Of a stretch of 64,000 nt of DNA, positions 59,921 to 64,000 are shown one piece after another. The number at the start of each line of letters is the position of its first letter. Within the stretch, counting starts at the first letter, position 1. The stretch comes from Tolypocladium sp. Sup5 PDA-1 (Eukaryota > Ascomycota > Sordariomycetes > Hypocreales > Ophiocordycipitaceae): NCBI GenBank assembly GCA_000750105.3, contig JPHH03000059.1:62001-126000 (forward strand), in the 5' to 3' direction. Under the pieces are notes generated by a model. That model had not been told where the DNA came from. It did not search any database and saw only the letters and a list, made by a program, of their open reading frames with translations. A program made the position numbers and the translations under genes.

Positions 59921-62628
59921 ATGACGGCTGGCATCGCGAACCTGCCTATCCGATCCTCGCCGACCTCGCGCAGCATCCTCCAGAGAGCAACCCGGTTTGC
60001 CCATGTCCAGGTCCATTCCCGGTCTACACACAGCGTGGGTGGCATGATGTTGAACAGAGCCTTGGTCAACCAACGCCCGGGCAACGCACCGCCTCCGCGT
60101 AGTGCCCTGGACAGGCAATTGTTTCCGTCAAGCAGCCCCAGCACGTCCAACGGCGATATTCGAGACCAATTCAGGAAGCCAGGCTCGACGGGCCCATTTG
60201 CTGCCTCTGCGTCGGCGAGGACCGCGCAGTCCTTCACAAATGCACTCAGCAGCCGTTCGGCAAATCAAACGCAGCCTAACCGAGGGAGTGCCGAGGCATC
60301 GAAGATGCGGTCTCTGTACGAAGGCTCGGATTCGTTCAAGGAGGAAACGGACCTGGTCGATTTGACGGTCCCGGATGTTCAGAAGAAGACCCAAGAGGCT
60401 GTGTACTTTGCCGAGGACGACTTCAGTGACGACGATGACCTTGACCTGGACTACGAAGCGCCAACCGCCCTCCCCCCTTCCTCGAAACCTCCAGCCAGAG
60501 ATCTGGACTACGAATCGCTAACCGCCCTTCCCCCCTCCTCCAAACCTCCAGCCAGAGAGATCATGCCACCCCTGCCGACCCAATCCCAGCTTGAGATGGG
60601 AATTCCGTGGTCATCTTCTCCGGCATCCCACTTCCTGCCTCCGAACCCCCAGCGCAGCTTTTCCGGGGGTTCGACGGCAACCCAATCCTCTCTGAAGCGC
60701 GAGTCCTCCGGGGATAATGACCCCTCCGACGGCCCCATTCAGCAAAAGGCCAAGAAACGAGCGCTCCCGGAGAGCTGGCGTCAGGACGCCCACAAAAACG
60801 AGGAAGAGCCTTGCCCCGCCGTCATGAAGACCCCTGCTCAAAAGGCTCATGGCCTCTGGGACACGTCGGCGAGCGCCATCAAGGAGCAGAAGAAGCAGCT
60901 CAAGAACCAGCGAAATCAGAGCAAACCTGACCTCGATGATCCGCCAGGGGAAGCCCCCGAAACTGAAGCTCCTCTCGCGCCAAAGATCCTGCCTGTAGCC
61001 CTGAGTGCTGAACAGCTACATGTCCTCGACTTGGTGGTTAATAAGAAAGCAAGCGTGTTCTTCACCGGTCCAGCCGGTGCAGGAAAGTCTGTGCTTATGC
61101 GAGCCATAATCAGCGAGCTGAAAGAGAAGTATAACCGGGATCCTGAGCGGGTCGCCGTCACAGCCTCGACCGGACTTGCAGCCTGCAACATCGGAGGCAT
61201 TACCCTTCATAGCTTTTCAGGTGAGTCAGATGTCCGCGGCGAATTCTACAGCACCTCTGCTGGCGGTAGAGCTCACATTTCATAGGAATCGGCCTTGGCA
61301 AGGAAGACGCAAACGCCTTGGTGAGGAAAGTCAGGAGGAATCCGAAAGCGAAAAATCGCTGGCTTAAAACCCAGTGTCTCGTCATTGACGAAATCTCCAT
61401 GGTTGATGGAGAACTATTCGACAAGCTGTCGCATATCGGACGCGTCATACGCAACAACGGCCGGCCGTGGGGTGGCATCCAGTTGGTCATTACGGGTGAC
61501 TTCTTCCAGCTACCCCCTGTCCCCGACCACGACAAGAAGCGGGAGTCGCAGTTTGCGTTTGATGCTGCCACGTGGAGCACATCGATAGACCACACCATCG
61601 GCCTCACACAGGTGTTCCGACAGCGTGATCCTGAGTTTGCGCGAATGCTCAATGAGATGCGCTTGGGCAAGATCAGCCCGGGCACAGTGGACGCGTTCAG
61701 AGCCCTGTCAAGACCCCTGAAGTTTGATGACGGCGTCGACTCGGCTGAGCTATACCCTACACGAGCACAGGTCGAGAGTTCCAACGAGAAGCGACTGCGG
61801 GAACTACCAGGGAGAGCCCACAAGTATAACTCCATGGACTCGGGAGATCCCGCAATCAGGGACAAGCTCTTGATGAACATGATGGCGCCGAAGAGTCTGG
61901 AGTTGAAGCTCAACGCGCAGGTGATGCTCATCAAGAATCTGGACGAGACGCTGGTGAACGGATCACTAGGCAAGGTCATTGCTTTCTCGGATGAGAAGAC
62001 GTTCGAAATGACCAGTGTCGATTCCTACGACGATGGGTGGGACGATCCAATGGCCAAGGCCAAGAGGAAGCTGAAGGGATATAGCCGCGGTGGGGACCGC
62101 CCCCCAACAACTGACCGACAGTATCCCGTGGTGCAGTTTGTAGCCACAGGTGGCGGACAGCGTGTCATTCTATGCCAACCGGAAGAATGGAAGGTGGAAC
62201 TACCAAACGGAGACATCCAGGCAAAGCGAAACCAGCTCCCCCTGATCCTGGCCTGGGCATTGTCTATTCACAAAGCCCAAGGACAAACTCTGGAAAGAGT
62301 AACAGTCAACCTCGGACGAGTGTTTGAAAAGGGACAAGCATACGTGGCTCTTAGCCGAGCGACGACCCAGCAAGGGCTCAGAGTCCTGGGATTCGACAAG
62401 TCGAAGGTCATGGCGCATGAACGAGTCGTGGAATTTTACGGCAAACTGTACACTGCCGAGCACGCAAACGGGCTCAGGCCAAACACCGTTATGGATTTTG
62501 TCACAGCTAGACGGGGGGAGAAGGCACAGCCCACGGCGCCGATTCAGCCAACTATCAAGAAGAAAGTGGCTGTCGTCGACATGGACGACGACGAGGAAGC
62601 AATGGCGTCATATGGATATGGATATTGA
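59921..62628 (+). CDS. pif1: ATP-dependent 5'-3' DNA helicase Pif1 (RRM3/PIF1 family)
   Basis: Pif1 unwinds G-quadruplexes and forked DNA, restrains telomerase and maintains mitochondrial DNA. Exons are 59921-61220 and 61286-62628 (881 codons including stop). Residues 1-41 contain many Arg/His and no acidic residue, like a mitochondrial presequence. In-frame ATGs at codons 42-43 could start a nuclear form. The N-terminal 360 residues are disordered, with acidic DFSDDDDLDLDYE and a 19-residue tandem duplication. The helicase core has Walker A GPAGAGKS (Lys389), motif Ia ASTGLAACNIGG, Walker B VIDEISMVDG, motif III GDFFQLPPV and Q/R-type motif LTQVFRQRD. The Pif1-typical LPLILAWALSIHKAQGQTLE and YVALSRATTQQGL come near the C-terminus. 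It is full-length for the family. Confidence 0.96.
60443..60556 (+). repeat. 57-bp tandem duplication inside pif1
   Basis: Two adjacent 57-base units (60443-60499 and 60500-60556) encode 19-residue copies that begin DLDYE and end ALPPSSKPPAR. They differ at only a few positions, two of which change amino acids (AP to SL). The duplication is in the disordered region before the helicase core. Confidence 0.9.
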
Positions 62629-63509
62629 TAAGGCATGATAGATTTGGGAGTTGGCAGACGAGGCAAGTGTGTGCAGCCTACGAAAGGGGTTGTGCGATGT
62701 CCACCAGAGGACAAGACATCTATCTTATAGTGCGGTTCGTCCCGGGAGGACCTGTTTCATCGGAGCGACACAACTCACCTCGTGCAAAAGAAGGCGTTCC
62801 GATCGTGTATATGTAGCTAAATGTCACAGAGTTGTAATACTTCGACTTAGTAAGAATACTTCGACTTAGTAAGAGACGATTGGCCAGACTTCATGATTCA
62901 GATGTTAACCGCTGTTGAACGTCTACGCATCCCAACATCCCTACCCGTCACGTGGATGAGTATTACGCTCCGTCCCGCTGCAGGGGTGGAGGGTGCTTAT
63001 CGATAAGAAAAGGTTGATGGCGGCGTCCCAGCGACCACCTTAGGCTACTTCGTATTACCTCGAAGCCCGTCAACCTCCCCCCGAGCGCTGCGCATTTTCG
63101 TCTGAACCTGGCGCGCTGCACCCCGCGGGCCTGCTGCATTCGACACACAAGTCCCTCGAGACGCGTGCGACGGCGTTTCCGGAGACGGCAGCTCATCTGC
63201 GACGAGCGAGCTGACGCCGCGTTCTTGATCCAACGCCGTGCCCAACAAGGCGACACGACCTGCCGATCACGACTCACACCGTGACCCGCGTGGAGTGCAG
63301 AGGGGGGGACTCTCCTGGACGGATCTGGGACCCGTGATCCCCAGTGTGTTGTTGTACTGAGCCCTTGCAGCCGCTGCCCAACGGCCGCATCTCAGTTCTC
63401 TTTATGCACGTGTGGGGTGAGGCCACCGTGCACCTGGCATCCCGCCTCTCTGGATAGGAAACAACTGTGCGTCGACACACGTCCGACGAGATCTTCGCAA
63501 GGCAACATC
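62629..63509. other. Intergenic pif1 to edc3
   Basis: No gene is seen in these 881 bp. A 19-base direct repeat lies at 62836-62873, and the edc3 promoter and leader must lie at the end. Confidence 0.5.
62836..62873 (+). repeat. 19-bp perfect tandem repeat, two copies
   Basis: AATACTTCGACTTAGTAAG occurs twice head-to-tail (62836-62854 and 62855-62873), about 210 bases after the pif1 stop. Confidence 0.85.
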
Positions 63510-64000
63510 ATGGCGAGCCAGTTTATCGGCCTGCACATGAGGGTGATCCTCCGGGACCCTTCTGGCTACTGCCTCACTGGCACGGTTAGGGATGTCGAAG
63601 CAGGCAGCAGCCTCACTCTGACAAACGGTATGTACGCTGGCAAAAAAAAAAACCCCCCCCAGTTCTCGGTTTACTGACGTGGTATTTCTTCTAGTCTATA
63701 TCGCTGCCACGCAAGAGCGCACCGCCCAGATGAAGATCAACGCAGCCAATATCGCGGACCTGTCAGAGATTCCCTACGACGAAGCGCCTCCAGCAACCTA
63801 CGCTGCGCCAGCGCTAGAGCCAGTGACTGCTCCAGTCTTCTCGCAGCCGCCTTTGCAGCCCACGTTTGTCGACCCAGCAATCCTGAGCATGGGCAGACGC
63901 CCTACCTCTGGCACGCCATCCGCTTCGGGCCTGCAGTACCAGTCCGACAGAGGCGAAAAACAAACCTCAGAGCCAAGCAGCGTACCCACGGTGCACTTGG
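63510..64000 (+). CDS. edc3: Enhancer of mRNA decapping Edc3, 5' part (cut by window end)
   Basis: Edc3 is a P-body protein that stimulates the decapping enzyme Dcp2 and scaffolds Dcp1/Dcp2 and the helicase Dhh1. Exons visible are 63510-63627 and 63695 onward; the frame is open at the window edge. The first 60 residues form the divergent LSm domain (FIGLHMRVILRDPSGYCLTG, then VYIAATQERTAQMKINAANI), split by the intron after LTLTN. A disordered Pro-rich linker follows. The expected FDF motif and YjeF-N domain would lie beyond the window. The intron contains runs of 11 A and 8 C, prone to sequencing error. Confidence 0.85.

Noticed and set aside
1..64000. tRNA, rRNA, transposon, viral remnant, CRISPR or biosynthetic cluster
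   Set aside because: By eye I saw no tRNA B-box with matching arms, no terminal repeats, transposase or reverse-transcriptase motifs, and no polyketide or peptide synthetase domains. A tRNA and RNA-family search would settle the RNA part.

Overview
The window is nuclear DNA of a filamentous ascomycete (Pezizomycotina, most likely Sordariomycetes, plausibly Hypocreales). The signs are short 50-80 bp introns with GTANGT-type donors, GC-rich third codon positions, intergenic spaces of 0.3-2.5 kb without operons, and the protein families present (Tel1, fungal Nup192, Vid21, LsdA-type ferritin-like protein, GH18 chitinase). The genus is an inference. I found no transposon, viral remnant, tRNA, rRNA, CRISPR array or secondary-metabolite core gene.

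Layout. 0-13 kb is mixed: an MFS transporter (-), a secreted GH18 chitinase (+), exosome subunit Rrp45 (+) convergent with the Arf-related GTPase Arl3/ARFRP1 (-), a DUF4139 protein lacking its central region (+) and a secreted ferritin-like LsdA protein (+). 13-30 kb holds the endosomal Na+/H+ exchanger Nhx1 (+), NuA4 scaffold Vid21/Eaf1 (-) divergent from splicing factor Spp2 (+), a sterol-glucosyltransferase-like enzyme (-) and a Ybp/glomulin-type protein (-).

30-64 kb is rich in genome-maintenance genes: mitochondrial DNA polymerase gamma Mip1 (-), divergent from a RING protein with a SUMO-interaction-like motif (+); nucleoporin Nup192 (-), divergent from the ATM kinase Tel1 (+); cullin-4 (+); a proline/methionine-rich protein of unknown function (+); Pif1 helicase (+); and the 5' part of the decapping enhancer Edc3 (+), cut by the window end.

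Exon structures were rebuilt by joining reading frames at GT/AG sites and checking that the total coding length is a multiple of three. Every multi-exon gene that is complete in the window closes in frame. One intron, in cullin-4, needs a GC-AG splice pair. I found no previously undescribed multi-gene system. The most interesting points are the shortened DUF4139 protein, the GC-AG intron, a possible dual-targeting start in Pif1, a Vps13-like tail on the glucosyltransferase, a 2.6 kb gene-free gap, and two short palindromic motifs that recur outside coding sequence.
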